A stretch of DNA of 62,137 bases from Deltaproteobacteria bacterium (GCA_022843175.1 JALHOE010000026.1:1-62137), one strand, 5' to 3'. Positions 16,803-26,887 are shown, numbered from the stretch's first letter. Numbers and translations: made by a program. Notes: generated by a model from the sequence alone, not told the origin.

Positions 16803-17974
16803 CCGATCACCGTGACAAGGTCGACGTGCGCCGGCAAGCGCCCCTCGGCGCGTTCGGGTCTGCCGCCGCCCCGCCCGCCGTGCGCGCTCGCGACTTGCTT
16901 GAACCAGGCGCCGGCGTCGAACGAAGCGCCCGCCCCCCGCTCGATCACGAGCAGCCAGTCGCCGCTCGCATCGCGGGACGCGGCGAAGGCGATCACGTCG
17001 GGGCGCTTGGCCAGCGCACCGGTGAGCGTGCGGAGCGTCTGCAGATCGTCTCCCTCGCGGACGATGACGATCCGCGTGCCGAGCGGGTCGGCCGGGTGGG
17101 CTGCGAGCAGGCGCTCGGCGAGGAGCTGCATCAGCTCCCCGCGGGCGTGGGCGTAGGCCTCGGTCCTGGTCTTGAGGTCGGCGCGGAGCCTGGTCACCGC
17201 GGCCGGCACCTCGCCGATTCCGCAGGTGAACGAGCGCGCGAGCTCACGGAGCACGGAGTCCTTGGCCCTCGCGTCGGCGAGCGCGCGCCGGCCGGCGGCG
17301 AAGCTGACGCGAATCCCGCCCTTGTACTTCTCGACGCCGACGATCTTGATCGGGCCGATTTGGCCGCTGCGCTCGACGTGCGTGCCGCCGCACGGCGTGA
17401 AGTCGAAGCCCTCGACCTCGATCACCCGGACGCCGGTGGCGACCTTCGGCGCGCGGCGGAGCGGCATCTGCGCGAGCTCCTCGGGCCCGGGGAAGTGGGA
17501 GCGGACGGGCACGTCGCGGAGGACCAGGTCGTTGACGAGGTCCTCGGCGCGCGCGAGGGTCGCCTCGTCGAGCGCGCTCTGGTCGGTGTCGATCGTGCAG
17601 CTGCTCTCGCCGAGCCGCGCCGACACGGTCTCGGCCCGCGCGACCTCGATCAGCGCGCGGGAGAGCACGTGCTGGCCGGTGTGCTGGTACATGTGATCGC
17701 GGCGACGCTCGCGCTCGATCGTGCCGGTCACCGAGGTCCCGACCTCGAGCGGCTCCTCGACGAGGTGACGGATGCGGCCGTCGTCGTCGATTTGCACATC
17801 GGTCACGGCGACCACCTGTCGCCCGACGAAGAGCGCGCCGCGGTCGCCGAGCTGCCCCCCACCCTCCGGGTAGAACAGCGTGCGGTCGAGGATGACCGCG
17901 CCGGGCTCCACCGCGACGACGCGCGCCTCGAACGAGGTCCCGAAGGGCTCCTGCCAGTAGAGTTTCTCGGTCAC
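16799..17974 (-). CDS. AlaX-like alanyl-tRNA editing hydrolase with DHHA1-type tail
   Basis: A 391-residue protein related to the editing and C-Ala regions of alanyl-tRNA synthetase. The N-terminal part contains LFYPEGGGQLGDRG (typical of the AlaX/AlaRS second additional domain). The zinc-binding editing site is QHTGQH and later CGGTH. The C-terminal 140 residues end in GGRGGGRPERAEG, the DHHA1-type glycine motif of long AlaX proteins. It should deacylate mis-charged Ser-tRNA(Ala) or Gly-tRNA(Ala) in trans. No aminoacylation domain is present. GTG at 17974 is used because it precedes the conserved VTEKLYW start; upstream codons in this frame run into the neighbouring gene. Confidence 0.9.
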   Translation of the reverse strand: MTEKLYWQEPFGTSFEARVVAVEPGAVILDRTLFYPEGGGQLGDRGALFVGRQVVAVTDVQIDDDGRIRHLVEEPLEVGTSVTGTIERERRRDHMYQHTGQHVLSRALIEVARAETVSARLGESSCTIDTDQSALDEATLARAEDLVNDLVLRDVPVRSHFPGPEELAQMPLRRAPKVATGVRVIEVEGFDFTPCGGTHVERSGQIGPIKIVGVEKYKGGIRVSFAAGRRALADARAKDSVLRELARSFTCGIGEVPAAVTRLRADLKTRTEAYAHARGELMQLLAERLLAAHPADPLGTRIVIVREGDDLQTLRTLTGALAKRPDVIAFAASRDASGDWLLVIERGAGASFDAGAWFKQVASAHGGRGGGRPERAEGRLPAHVDLVTVIG

Positions 17975-17988
17975 GGGACCGAGCTTAG

Positions 17989-19578
17989 TCAGTTCTTGAA
18001 GCCGTCGATCCGGTACTTCGAGAGGACGGCCTTGTCGCCCTTGGCGATCATGAACACCTTCGCCGGAGCTGCGAGCGTGATCGAGCAGCGCTCGTTCGAG
18101 TTGTAGACGTACGACGGGCACTTGTAGGTCGACGTCGCGGTGGGGGACGCGCCGACGCGGAGGAAGAGGTCCGCGTCGCCGCCGGGCGAGGCGCCCTCGG
18201 GGGTCATCGCAAAGGTGTACTTACCCGCGGGGAGGATCTCGCTCTGGTAGGCGATCGCCTCGTTGTCGTTCACCGCGCCGGTGGTCTGGAAGACGGGCGC
18301 CGGGATGACCCGCGCCGGGGTGAAGACGTTGTCCTCTTCGCCGGTGGCGACGACGACCTGCACCGCGGCGATGTCGCGGAAGATGGCGCCGTAGCTCTTG
18401 GGCGCGGCCGGGTTGGCGAACGCCCTGATCAGGGCCATCGAGGCGTCCGACAGGTCGTTGAAGTACGCGGGCATCGCGTTGGTGAGGACGTCCATGTACT
18501 TCGTGCCCGACACGTCGTCGGCGTTGAGCTTCGCGCGCGTCGCGGTGAGCGTCTCGTCGAGGTAGGCAAAGGTGTCGCAGCCGTTCATGAAGAAGAGCTG
18601 CCACTTGCCGGGGAAGAACTTGCCCTTGGCGGACATCGAGCGGACGTTGGCGCCGAGGCCGGCGTGGCCGCTGTAGACGATGACGTCGGCTCCGGGAGCG
18701 AGCTCCGCGTAGCGCGCGTCGAACGCGGCGCCCGCGATGCGCGGGTTGTCGATGAGGAGCGCGACCATCTGCAGCTTGCGACCGCCGCCGAGGTCGGCGT
18801 TGAACGAGATGTCGTTGCCGCTGCCGGACTGCACGGCCTGCGGGAACTGCGCGCGGAACGCGCTGAGATACTCGTTGAAGGCCGCGATCCCCGCGTCGCT
18901 CGGCGAGGTGGCGCCGTCCTCGTATTTTCCGAAGATCGAGACGACGTTGAGCACGCCGTCCTCCCAGACCTTGTGGTACTCGGGGTACTTCGCGACGGTG
19001 TTCTGCGTGCTCACCTTGGCGGTGGCGGTGGCGACCATGATGTCGCCCGCGGCGAGGCTGCAGCCCGCGGCGCGCGGCCGATAGTGGTACCAGAAGTTGT
19101 TGATGTTCGAGTCGCCGCTGCCGTCGTCGCACGCGGTGCCGTAGGCCGAGAGGAAGGCGTTCTGGCCGATCTGGTCGATGCGCTTCGGGAGCTTGATGGT
19201 GTAGCTCGTGGGCAGGTTGGTCTTGCTGCCCCACGCGACCGGCAGCGTGGCGCGGTAGCGGATGCGATAGAGACCGCCCGAGTAGGTGCGGGTGACGTTG
19301 GTGAGGCGCACGCGATCGAGACGCGCGACGCCGGGCTCCTGGTTGAAGTGCCCGACCGTGTACATCAGCTGCGTGCGGATCTGATTCGTGCTGCTCGCGC
19401 TCGACGTGCTCGTGAGCTCGCCGTCGAACGTGAAGTCCATCAGCGTGGCGACGTCGCTCGTGAAGGGCTGCTCGTACTCGACGGCCTCCTCCTGGTCGTC
19501 GTCGTGCTCCGCAGACACAGCGCAACCATTCACGAAGGGGAAGGACGCGAGGGCGAGGGTGGCGAGCAGACGCTTCAT
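17989..19578 (-). CDS. Lipoprotein with caspase/gingipain-like (clan CD) fold and PPC domain
   Basis: Encodes 529 residues from ATG 19578, with a good ribosome site (GGAGC) eight bases upstream. The signal MKRLLATLALASFPFVNGC has a lipobox. The middle of the protein has two segments that look like the clan-CD peptidase dyad: VIVYSGHAGLG (His305) and LFFMNGCDTFAY (Cys334), each at the end of a hydrophobic strand. The 29-residue spacing is close to that of gingipain-type C25 peptidases. Residues about 445-525 (LPAGKYTFAM, GGDADLFLRVG, NERCSITL) match a bacterial pre-peptidase C-terminal domain. The His is followed by Ala rather than the usual Gly, so activity is uncertain. It could also be a non-peptidase relative. 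Confidence 0.65.
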   Translation of the reverse strand: MKRLLATLALASFPFVNGCAVSAEHDDDQEEAVEYEQPFTSDVATLMDFTFDGELTSTSSASSTNQIRTQLMYTVGHFNQEPGVARLDRVRLTNVTRTYSGGLYRIRYRATLPVAWGSKTNLPTSYTIKLPKRIDQIGQNAFLSAYGTACDDGSGDSNINNFWYHYRPRAAGCSLAAGDIMVATATAKVSTQNTVAKYPEYHKVWEDGVLNVVSIFGKYEDGATSPSDAGIAAFNEYLSAFRAQFPQAVQSGSGNDISFNADLGGGRKLQMVALLIDNPRIAGAAFDARYAELAPGADVIVYSGHAGLGANVRSMSAKGKFFPGKWQLFFMNGCDTFAYLDETLTATRAKLNADDVSGTKYMDVLTNAMPAYFNDLSDASMALIRAFANPAAPKSYGAIFRDIAAVQVVVATGEEDNVFTPARVIPAPVFQTTGAVNDNEAIAYQSEILPAGKYTFAMTPEGASPGGDADLFLRVGASPTATSTYKCPSYVYNSNERCSITLAAPAKVFMIAKGDKAVLSKYRIDGFKN

Positions 19579-19755
19579 GGTGGGCTCCTTGAAGAACTTC
19601 AGGAAGAACGGCCGAGGCGGCGGATGTATGACATCGGCCCACAGCGTGTGCAAGCCGAAAATTTTGCGAACACAGAATGCTCGGGAAACTGGCCGCCCCG
19701 AGCCCCGGAATCCCGCGTGGCGGCCGCTGTTCTCGGCCGGGTAAGGTTCCCGGCC

Positions 19756-21288
19756 ATGGCGAAACGCATCGCGCTGTTCTGGCCCGGAGACGCACGCAGC
19801 AAACCCAACGAGCTGGCGATGCCCGCGATCACCGCGGCGACCGAGCAGCTCGAGCGCGCGTTCAAGAAGCTCGGGCGCGCCACGTATCGAGTCGAGGGCG
19901 TGCTCGCGAAGCCGCACGAGGCGATCGAGAAGCTCGGGCCGATCGACGATCCGATGGTCGGGGTATGCACCCACTGGCTCTACGCGCCGCACACCTGCGA
20001 CGGCGTCGTGGGCAAGGACAACCCGCTGCTCCTCGCGAGCAACTTCTCCGGTCAGTGGCCGGGGCTCGTCGGTCTGCTCAACACCGGTGCGTCGCTCGAG
20101 TCGCTCAACCGCCGGTTCTCACGCGCGTGGACCGACGCGCCCGACATGAGCAGCGACGCGCAGTTCATGGAGCGCCTCGACGAGTGGTGCACGACCGGCC
20201 GCATCCAATACGGCGAGGAGCAGGTGCACTACCACGCGCCCGTCGACGAAGAGGCGTCGAACCTGGCGCGCGAGGTGGCCGAGGAGATCCGCAGGAAGCG
20301 GATCCTGCTCCTCATGTTCGGCGACACCTCGATGGGCATGATCAACGGCTACTTCGGCCCGCGCCTGCTCAATCGCCACGGCTTCACCGAGCACAAGATC
20401 GACCAGGCGTGGATCCTCGATCGCGGCAAGCGCATCGAGCAGAAGCGGATCGACGACGCGTTCAAGTTCGTGATCGATCGCGGCCTGCAGTTCCACTGGG
20501 GCGAGGGCCCGTCGAGCGCGGGCGCGGGCGGCGCGGGCGACTTCGACGAGAACGCGAGCAAGGAGCAGCTCCGCGACTACCTCGTGGCGCTGGACCTCAT
20601 CGCCGAGTTCAAGGCCGACTGCCTCGGCTGGCAGTACCAGCTCGGCCTCATCCCGCTGCGCCCGCCGAGCGATCTCGCCGAGGGCCTGCTCAACTCCAAG
20701 TGCCGCCCCGAATCGAACGGCCAGCCGTTCATCTGCTCGACCGAGGCCGACCAGGGCAACGCGGTGCCGATGGAGATGCTCAAGCGGCTCTTCCAGAAGA
20801 AGGGCCTGCACGAGGCGGTGATGTTCCACGACGTGCGCTGGGGCGCCGAGCACGAGGGGCGCTTCCTGTGGGTGCTCCTCAACTCCGGCTCGTGCGGGGC
20901 GTACGCCTTCAACCACGATCCGGACTCGCTGAGGGGCGCGCACTCGTGGCGCCAGCCGCGCCTCTACTTCCCGACGCCCGGCGGCTCGTTCGCCGGCGAG
21001 TCGCTCCCCGGCAAGATGACCTGGGCGCGCGCGTACATTCGAAACGACGAGCTGTGGATGGACATCGGCCGCGGCGAGGTCGTGAAGCTCCCGCCCGCGG
21101 TGCGCGATCAGTGGTGGAACGGCACGACGCCCGAGTGGCCGTTCATGGCGGCGGACATGGGCATCACCCGCGACACGCTGATGGCGCACTACCTGTCGAA
21201 CCACGTGGCCGTGGCCTACGGCGACGTGTTCGGCGAGATGGTCGCGCTGTCACGCGAGCTCGGGTTCAAGGTGCGCGTGCTCGGGTAG
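19756..21288 (+). CDS. L-fucose/D-arabinose-isomerase-like protein
   Basis: A 510-residue protein. The N-terminus MAKRIALFWPGDARSKPNEL and segments such as CTHWLYAP, NFSGQWPGLVGLLNT, LLLMFGDTSMGM and CSTEADQGNAVPMEML follow the overall pattern of the L-fucose isomerase family, whose members convert aldoses to ketoses with a divalent metal; FucI-type enzymes also turn D-arabinose into D-ribulose. STEADQGNA is a plausible metal-site segment. Nearby lie a pentulose kinase and a ribose-type ABC transporter, which fits an aldopentose-to-pentulose role. It is slightly shorter than E. coli FucI. The start at 19756 follows a promoter-sized gap of 177 bp from the divergent lipoprotein gene. Confidence 0.75.
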   Translation: MAKRIALFWPGDARSKPNELAMPAITAATEQLERAFKKLGRATYRVEGVLAKPHEAIEKLGPIDDPMVGVCTHWLYAPHTCDGVVGKDNPLLLASNFSGQWPGLVGLLNTGASLESLNRRFSRAWTDAPDMSSDAQFMERLDEWCTTGRIQYGEEQVHYHAPVDEEASNLAREVAEEIRRKRILLLMFGDTSMGMINGYFGPRLLNRHGFTEHKIDQAWILDRGKRIEQKRIDDAFKFVIDRGLQFHWGEGPSSAGAGGAGDFDENASKEQLRDYLVALDLIAEFKADCLGWQYQLGLIPLRPPSDLAEGLLNSKCRPESNGQPFICSTEADQGNAVPMEMLKRLFQKKGLHEAVMFHDVRWGAEHEGRFLWVLLNSGSCGAYAFNHDPDSLRGAHSWRQPRLYFPTPGGSFAGESLPGKMTWARAYIRNDELWMDIGRGEVVKLPPAVRDQWWNGTTPEWPFMAADMGITRDTLMAHYLSNHVAVAYGDVFGEMVALSRELGFKVRVLG

Positions 21289-21303
21289 GCCCCCCCGAGG
21301 TGT

Positions 21304-22866
21304 TCAGCTCGGTGCCTCGGGGAGGAGCGGCGGCTCGCGCGGCGGCGGCAGCGCGGCGTTGAGCCGCTCGAGCAGCTCGCGTCGTACGCGCGCGTGCGCC
21401 GGATCGCTCCACAGGTTGCGGTGCATGTGCGGATCGTTGCGTCGGTCGTAGAGCTCGCCCTCGGTGCCGTCGTACTGCGGGATGACGCCCTTGGACCCCA
21501 TCAGCCACTCGAGGAACGGCCAGCGGCCGCCCCTGCTGCCGTCGGTGCGACGGTACGCGGTCGCGATCCAGCGGTCGTCGACGAGCGTGTCGAGGTGCAT
21601 GCCGATCTCCCGGAACTGGCTGTCCCAGGTGACCACCACCGGATCGCGCGATTCGCTGGGTTCGGTCGGCAGCGCACGGCCCTGCGCCCACGGCGGCACC
21701 TCGACGTCGGCGATCGCGCAGAACGTCGGCACCAGGTCGACCATGCTCACCGGCGCGTCGATCTCGAGCGCGGGGGTCGGCGCGGCCGGGCGCCAGATCA
21801 GCGGGATGCGCATCAACGAGTCGACGTGGTACGGCCCCTTGAAGAGCAGCCCGAAGTCGCCCTGCAGCTCGCCGTGATCGGTGGTGAAGATCACGTCGGT
21901 CCGCGCGAGGAGCCCGCGCCGCTCGAGGTGGCCGAGGATGTCGCCGAGCGCCTCGTCGACGAGCTCGTTCTCGGCGTGAATCTTGGCGATGATCTCGCGC
22001 AGTTGATCGTCCCCGAGCGCGGAGGGCACGAAGCCCGCGGGGCCGCCCTCGGCGTTGGCGAAGCGACCGAGGTACCAGTCGAGCCAATGCCGCGGCTTGC
22101 CCTCGAGGATCTCGATCGCCCGCGCGCGCGAGCCCGGGTGACCCGGCGGCAGCGGGATGTCGGCGCGCGCGTGCCGAATCGCCTCGAGCGGCGGATCCCA
22201 CGGGTGGTGCGGATCGGGGAAGCTGACCCAGAGGAAGAAGTCGTCGTCGTCCGCCACGGTCTCGAGCCACGCCCGGGTGCGCTCCGCGACCCACGCCGAG
22301 TGATACAGCTCCTTCGGGATCGGGTTGTTCGCGGTCTCCGGGGCGCCGGTGTCGCCGCCCGGAACGCCGATGAGGATCGGCGCGAAGCCGAGGACGTGCT
22401 CGGGGTGCTTCTCCTGGAGCCATCGCGCGTAGTGCGACGCGCCGGCCGGTCCGTGGAAGGAGAGCTCGACGTGGTCGAACCCGAACCACGGCCCGTACGA
22501 GCCCTCGCTCGACATGCGGTTCTGGGTGAACCGCTGGCGGAGATCGACCGCGGGCTCGAAGTGCGCCTTGCCGATCAGCGCGGTGCGATAGCCCGCCTTT
22601 CGCTTCAGCCAGTGGGTGATGCCGGTGCCGTCGTCCGGGAGCGCGATGCCGTTGGCGACGACGCCGTGGGTCCGCGGGTGGAGCCCGGTGAACATGGTGG
22701 ACCGCGACGGCATGCACACGACGTTGTTGGTGAACGCGTGCCGATAGCGGATGCCCTCGCGCGCCAGGCGGTCGCCATGGGGCGTGCGCGCGAACGCGTT
22801 GCCGGCGCAGCCGAGCGCGTCGAAGCGCTGCTGGTCGGTGGTGACGAACAGGATGTTGCGTCCCAT
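21304..22866 (-). CDS. Sulfatase (S1 type, formylglycine-dependent)
   Basis: Encodes 520 residues. It begins MGRNILFVTTDQQRFDALGC, with the N-terminal metal-binding DQ, and contains the formylglycine signature C-M-P-S-R followed by STMFTGLHPRTHG. The Cys form is converted to formylglycine by an FGE-type enzyme. Other type I sulfatase blocks are present: GYRTALIGKAH, TTDHGE (metal-binding) and HPWDPP-like loops. There is no signal peptide, so it should act in the cytoplasm. It is translationally coupled to the 74-codon gene upstream: the ribosome site GGAGG overlaps that gene's stop, seven bases before the ATG. The location between an isomerase and a pentulose kinase suggests a sulfated sugar or alcohol as substrate; this is inference. 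Confidence 0.88.
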   Translation of the reverse strand: MGRNILFVTTDQQRFDALGCAGNAFARTPHGDRLAREGIRYRHAFTNNVVCMPSRSTMFTGLHPRTHGVVANGIALPDDGTGITHWLKRKAGYRTALIGKAHFEPAVDLRQRFTQNRMSSEGSYGPWFGFDHVELSFHGPAGASHYARWLQEKHPEHVLGFAPILIGVPGGDTGAPETANNPIPKELYHSAWVAERTRAWLETVADDDDFFLWVSFPDPHHPWDPPLEAIRHARADIPLPPGHPGSRARAIEILEGKPRHWLDWYLGRFANAEGGPAGFVPSALGDDQLREIIAKIHAENELVDEALGDILGHLERRGLLARTDVIFTTDHGELQGDFGLLFKGPYHVDSLMRIPLIWRPAAPTPALEIDAPVSMVDLVPTFCAIADVEVPPWAQGRALPTEPSESRDPVVVTWDSQFREIGMHLDTLVDDRWIATAYRRTDGSRGGRWPFLEWLMGSKGVIPQYDGTEGELYDRRNDPHMHRNLWSDPAHARVRRELLERLNAALPPPREPPLLPEAPS

Positions 22867-22870
22867 CGCG

Positions 22871-23095
22871 CTACCTCCGCGTCATCCGCGCGAGCCGCCC
22901 CTCGATCCGGGCGGCGCGCGCCGCGAGGTCGTCGATCGCCTGACGATCCGCGAGCCCGAGCGCCGCGATGACGGCGTGCCGCGCGCGGGCGAGCGACGCG
23001 CGCATGCGGGTGCCGCCGCGGAAGAACGGCAGCATGACCGTCCAATAGCGCTTCTGATCGACGCGGAACGGAAGGCCTCGGCGGCGAGTCGTCAT
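22871..23095 (-). CDS. Small basic protein upstream of the sulfatase
   Basis: A 74-residue, Arg-rich protein (MTTRRRGLPFRVDQKRYWTV...) with a hydrophobic patch (residues about 18-26) and a helical C-terminal half (AIDDLAARAARIEGRLARM) that could form a short coiled coil. I do not recognise a family. Its stop lies four bases before the sulfatase ATG and its last codons carry the sulfatase ribosome site, so it is probably a genuine first gene of that operon or a translational-coupling leader. Longer upstream extensions overlap the kinase gene on the other strand. Confidence 0.6.
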   Translation of the reverse strand: MTTRRRGLPFRVDQKRYWTVMLPFFRGGTRMRASLARARHAVIAALGLADRQAIDDLAARAARIEGRLARMTRR

Positions 23096-23171
23096 CCGGC
23101 GTGTGAGTGTACCCTGCTCCGCTCGGGGCTCGCTCCTCGGTGAACGAAGGCGAGAAACCGTCCTTTCCGCG

Positions 23172-23187
23172 ATATCCTCTCGGATAT
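23172..23187 (+). promoter_or_regulatory. Inverted repeat overlapping the pentulose kinase start codon
   Basis: ATATCC, a four-base spacer (TCTC), then GGATAT forms a perfect 6-bp inverted repeat, and the second arm includes the first two bases of the kinase ATG (23186). There is no strong Shine-Dalgarno sequence just upstream. It may be a repressor operator covering the start or an mRNA hairpin that masks initiation; both are inferences from position. Confidence 0.4.
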
Positions 23188-24778
23188 GTACCTCGGCATC
23201 GACGTCGGCACCGGGAGCGCGCGCGCGGGGATCTTCGACGCTCGGGGCGAGATGCGGGGGATGGGCGTGTCGCCAGTCCAGCTCGGCCGGCCGCAGCACG
23301 ACTTCGTCGAGCAGTCGTCCGACGACATCTGGCGCGCGTGCTGCGAGGCCACGCGCGGGGCGCTGCAGCAGGCCGGCGTCGACGAGATCGAGGGTATCGG
23401 CTTCGACGCGACGTGCTCGCTCGTCGCGCTCGACGCGGACGACAAACCGGTCACCGTCAGCCCCACCGGCGACGACACCTGGAACGTCATCGTGTGGATG
23501 GACCACCGGGCCATCGCGCAGGCCGAGCGGATCAACGCCGGTAAGCACGAGGTCTTGAAGTACGTCGGCGGCGCGATCTCGCCCGAGATGGAGACGCCCA
23601 AGCTCCTGTGGCTCAAGGAGCACGCGCCCCGAACCTGGAAGCGCACGGCGCGGTTCTTCGATCTACCCGACTTCCTCGTCTATCGCGCTACGGGCAACGA
23701 CGTGCGCTCGCTCTGCACCACCGTCTGCAAGTGGACCTATCTCGGCCACGAGGGGCGGTGGGACGAGGCGTACTTCCGCGCGGTCGGCCTCGGAGATCTG
23801 GCCGACGAGGGCTTCGCGCGCATCGGCACCCGGGTGCGCCCGATGGGCGAGCGTGCTGGCACGCTCGGTGAGCACGCCGCCCGCGAGCTGGGCCTGCGCG
23901 CGGGCATCCCCGTGGGCGTGTCGATCATCGACGCCCACGCCGGCGGGATCGGCATTCTCGGCGCCGCGCCCGATACCCCGCTCGATCGGCGCGTCGCGCT
24001 GATCGGCGGCACCTCGACCTGCCACATGGCGGTCTCCAGTGAGCCGCGCTTCGTCCCCGGCGTGTGGGGCCCCTACGCCTCGGCGATGGTGCCGGGGTTC
24101 TGGCTCACCGAGGGCGGGCAATCGGCGACCGGCGCGCTCATCGATCACGTCATCTTCAGCCACGCGCGGGGCGCAGAGCTCCGCGACGAGGCCCGACGCC
24201 GCGGCACCACCGTGTACGCGATCCTCAACGAGCACCTCGACAAGATGAAGGCGCCCTTCCCGGCCGCGCTCGCGCGAGACGTGCACGTGCTCCCCGACCA
24301 CCACGGCAACCGCTCGCCGCGCGCCGACGCCACGCTGCGCGGGATGATCTCCGGCCTCACGCTGGCCGACGACATCGACACGCTCGCGGTGCACTACCTG
24401 GCGACGATTCAGGCGATCGCCCACGGCACCCGGCACGTGCTCGAGGCGATGAACGCGAATGGTTACTCGATCGAGACGCTGATCGCGTCCGGCGGCGACA
24501 CCAAGAACCCGGTGTTCCTCCGCGAGCACGCCGACATCACCGGCTGCAAAATCGTGCTCCCTCACGCGAGCGAGGGCGTGCTCCTCGGCTCGGCGATCCT
24601 CGGCGCCGTCGCGGCGGGAGCGCACCCGTCCATCGAACAGGCGATGGGCGCGATGACCAGCGCCGCGCGCACGCTCGAGCCGGCGGGCGGGGAGATCGCT
24701 GCCTTCCACGACAAGAAGCACCGCGTCTTCCTCCGCATGTACGAGGACCAGATGGCCTATCGGCAGCTGATGGCATGA
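23186..24778 (+). CDS. FGGY-family pentulose kinase (D-ribulokinase type)
   Basis: A 530-residue FGGY carbohydrate kinase. The N-terminus [18 protein letters not shown] is the phosphate-1 loop. The stretches [47 protein letters not shown] and [15 protein letters not shown] are characteristic of the FGGY pentulose kinase subgroup that includes D-ribulokinases. The C-terminal ATP-binding part includes [22 protein letters not shown]. It should phosphorylate D-ribulose (or a similar ketopentose) to the 5-phosphate. It leads an operon whose next gene overlaps its stop (ATGA at 24775-24778). The isomerase upstream could supply the ketose. Substrate specificity is inferred from subgroup resemblance. 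Confidence 0.88.
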   Translation: MYLGIDVGTGSARAGIFDARGEMRGMGVSPVQLGRPQHDFVEQSSDDIWRACCEATRGALQQAGVDEIEGIGFDATCSLVALDADDKPVTVSPTGDDTWNVIVWMDHRAIAQAERINAGKHEVLKYVGGAISPEMETPKLLWLKEHAPRTWKRTARFFDLPDFLVYRATGNDVRSLCTTVCKWTYLGHEGRWDEAYFRAVGLGDLADEGFARIGTRVRPMGERAGTLGEHAARELGLRAGIPVGVSIIDAHAGGIGILGAAPDTPLDRRVALIGGTSTCHMAVSSEPRFVPGVWGPYASAMVPGFWLTEGGQSATGALIDHVIFSHARGAELRDEARRRGTTVYAILNEHLDKMKAPFPAALARDVHVLPDHHGNRSPRADATLRGMISGLTLADDIDTLAVHYLATIQAIAHGTRHVLEAMNANGYSIETLIASGGDTKNPVFLREHADITGCKIVLPHASEGVLLGSAILGAVAAGAHPSIEQAMGAMTSAARTLEPAGGEIAAFHDKKHRVFLRMYEDQMAYRQLMA

Positions 24779-26877
24779 GGCTCGCGGTCCTCCTGCTGCT
24801 CGCATGCAGCGGCGTGCGCGAGCCCGAACCGCGGGCCGACGGGGGACCACCCGACCTCGGGACGACGTGCTCACCGCAGCACGACGCAGTCGGACCTGCG
24901 TGCGTCCCGCGCTTCGACGCCTGCGAGCGCGACGCGCTCCCGAAGCTCGGGGGAGGCTGCGAGGTCGTCGGCGATCCCGGTGCCGTGACGGTGAGCGAGC
25001 CGACCGAGACCTGCGGCACGCCGCCGAGCGACGCGGTCTTCGTCGACGGGAGCTATGGCGGACCGAGCGACGGAAGCAGCGCCCGCCCCTTTCAAACCGT
25101 GGCCGCAGCGCTCGCGGTCGCATCCACGACGGTGTGGATCGGGGCCGGCGTGTACCGCGAGGATCTGCTCCCCGACAAACCCATCGCGCTCGCGGCCGCG
25201 TGTCCGTCGAAGGTCACGATCCAGGGCGTGGCCGCGCCCGCCGCGATCACGGTGCGCGCCGGCGCCGTTCGCGGGCTGTCGGTCACCGGTCCGCGCCGCG
25301 GCATCACCGTCGACGGCGCGAAGGGCGCGCTCGTCGAGGACGTGCGGGTGCACGACACCGGTGAGCTCGCGATCGCGGCGCGCAACGGCAGCGTCGTGAC
25401 GATTCGGCGCGCGGTGATCGAGCGGGCCACCGAGGCCGGGATCGCCGCCGCGGGTGGGACAACGACCCTCGCCGACGTCGTCGTCCGCGACATCCGCGCC
25501 GCTGCGACGCTCCCCGGCGACGGGATCCTGGCGACCGGCGACAACGCGACCCGTGCGGCGGGTGCTCTGACGGTGACGCGCGCGCTGATCGAACGCGTCG
25601 CCGGCGGGGGCGTCTCGGTGCAGGGCTCCGCGGTCGACGTCAGCGGCTCGATCGTTCGCCGCGCGGCGTTCGGTGTCGGCCACGAGCGGTTCGTCATCGG
25701 CACCCCGTCACGGATCAAGGTCTCTTCGAGCCTGATCGAGGACACCACCGGCCAGGGCATCGTCGCCAACCAGACCGCGCTCGAGCTCGACGGCGTTACC
25801 GTCCGGCGCGCGACCCTCGGCGTCGCGATCTTCGGCCCCCATGCGGGGTTTCTCCCCAGCCTGCGCCGCGTGACGGTGGAGCACGCGCGCCGCCGCGGGA
25901 TCAGCGTCGTCGACGGTGGGGCGACGCTCGAGTCGGTGCTCGTACGCGGCACGCAGATCGACAACGGCGAGGGCTGCGGCGTGTGCGCGTCGCCGAGCGA
26001 CAAGGGCCTCGCTCCCCGGCTGCGCGCCACGCGCGTGGTCCTCGTCGACAACGCCATCGGCGGGCTCTCCCTCCTCGACGCCGACGCCGAGGTGCTCCGC
26101 GCCCTCATCGCGCGCAACGGCACTCTCGGCGTGAGCGTCGCGAACGGCGCGGCCAAGCTCGGAGAGCTGATCGTGCGCGACACCCGCTCGCGCGCGGACG
26201 GCACCCGCGGCGACGGCATCCTCGCCGCCTATCTGCCGGGCAAGAAGGTCACCCTCACGCTCGAGGACGCGCTCATCGACGGGAACCGCAACATCGGCGT
26301 CGCGATCTTCGGCGACGCCCGCGTCTCGCGCGCGATCGTGCGGGGCACCACGCCGCGGCCGGGCGGCCTCTACGGCTTCGGCCTGACCGCGATCCCCCCG
26401 CTCCGCGACCCGCGCCCCGGAAACCTCGAGCTCGACAACCTGCTCGTCGAGCGGAACGTCTCGGCGGGGATTGTCCTCGGGCAGAGCGATCTGGTCCTCG
26501 AGCGCGCCGTGGTGCGCGACACGGCGACAGACGCGGAGGGCTCGTTCGGCGACGGCATCGCCCTCACCGCGGGCTATCGCAACGCCATGGGCACCGTGGT
26601 CGTGCCGTCGCGCGCCACGATCGCGTCGGCGATCGTCGAGCGCAACGCACGCGCGGGAATCTCGGTCCTCGGTAGCGCGCTCGTCCTCACCAACTCCCGG
26701 CTCCGCTGCAACGCCGTCGATCTCGACGTCGAGGAGCTCTTCGACACCGCCACCGGCGCGCGCAACGCGGTCTCGATCGCGGATCGCGGCGGCAACGACT
26801 GCTCCTGCGGTCCCGGCGCCGCGCAGGAATGCCGCGCGCAAACAACGGGTCTCCTCCCGGTCCCGCCGGCCGAGTAG
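24775..26877 (+). CDS. Lipoprotein with right-handed parallel beta-helix
   Basis: Encodes 700 residues from the ATG overlapping the kinase stop. The signal [13 protein letters not shown] has a lipobox (LLAC). A Cys-rich N-terminal region (residues 30-85) precedes [20 protein letters not shown], the usual entry into DUF1565-like parallel beta-helices. About 500 residues then repeat hydrophobic turns such as [19 protein letters not shown] and GVAIFG, typical of pectate-lyase-like folds. No lyase catalytic residues can be assigned. Embedded in a sugar kinase/transporter operon, it may bind or process an extracellular polysaccharide. Such beta-helix lipoproteins are also common elsewhere in myxobacterial genomes, so the link may be positional only. 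Confidence 0.8.
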   Translation: MRLAVLLLLACSGVREPEPRADGGPPDLGTTCSPQHDAVGPACVPRFDACERDALPKLGGGCEVVGDPGAVTVSEPTETCGTPPSDAVFVDGSYGGPSDGSSARPFQTVAAALAVASTTVWIGAGVYREDLLPDKPIALAAACPSKVTIQGVAAPAAITVRAGAVRGLSVTGPRRGITVDGAKGALVEDVRVHDTGELAIAARNGSVVTIRRAVIERATEAGIAAAGGTTTLADVVVRDIRAAATLPGDGILATGDNATRAAGALTVTRALIERVAGGGVSVQGSAVDVSGSIVRRAAFGVGHERFVIGTPSRIKVSSSLIEDTTGQGIVANQTALELDGVTVRRATLGVAIFGPHAGFLPSLRRVTVEHARRRGISVVDGGATLESVLVRGTQIDNGEGCGVCASPSDKGLAPRLRATRVVLVDNAIGGLSLLDADAEVLRALIARNGTLGVSVANGAAKLGELIVRDTRSRADGTRGDGILAAYLPGKKVTLTLEDALIDGNRNIGVAIFGDARVSRAIVRGTTPRPGGLYGFGLTAIPPLRDPRPGNLELDNLLVERNVSAGIVLGQSDLVLERAVVRDTATDAEGSFGDGIALTAGYRNAMGTVVVPSRATIASAIVERNARAGISVLGSALVLTNSRLRCNAVDLDVEELFDTATGARNAVSIADRGGNDCSCGPGAAQECRAQTTGLLPVPPAE

Positions 26878-26887
26878 TATCCCGCGC

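Noticed and set aside
22874-23623. Long version of the small gene upstream of the sulfatase
   Set aside because: The extension is antisense to the start of the pentulose kinase; the ATG at 23095 is more reasonable.
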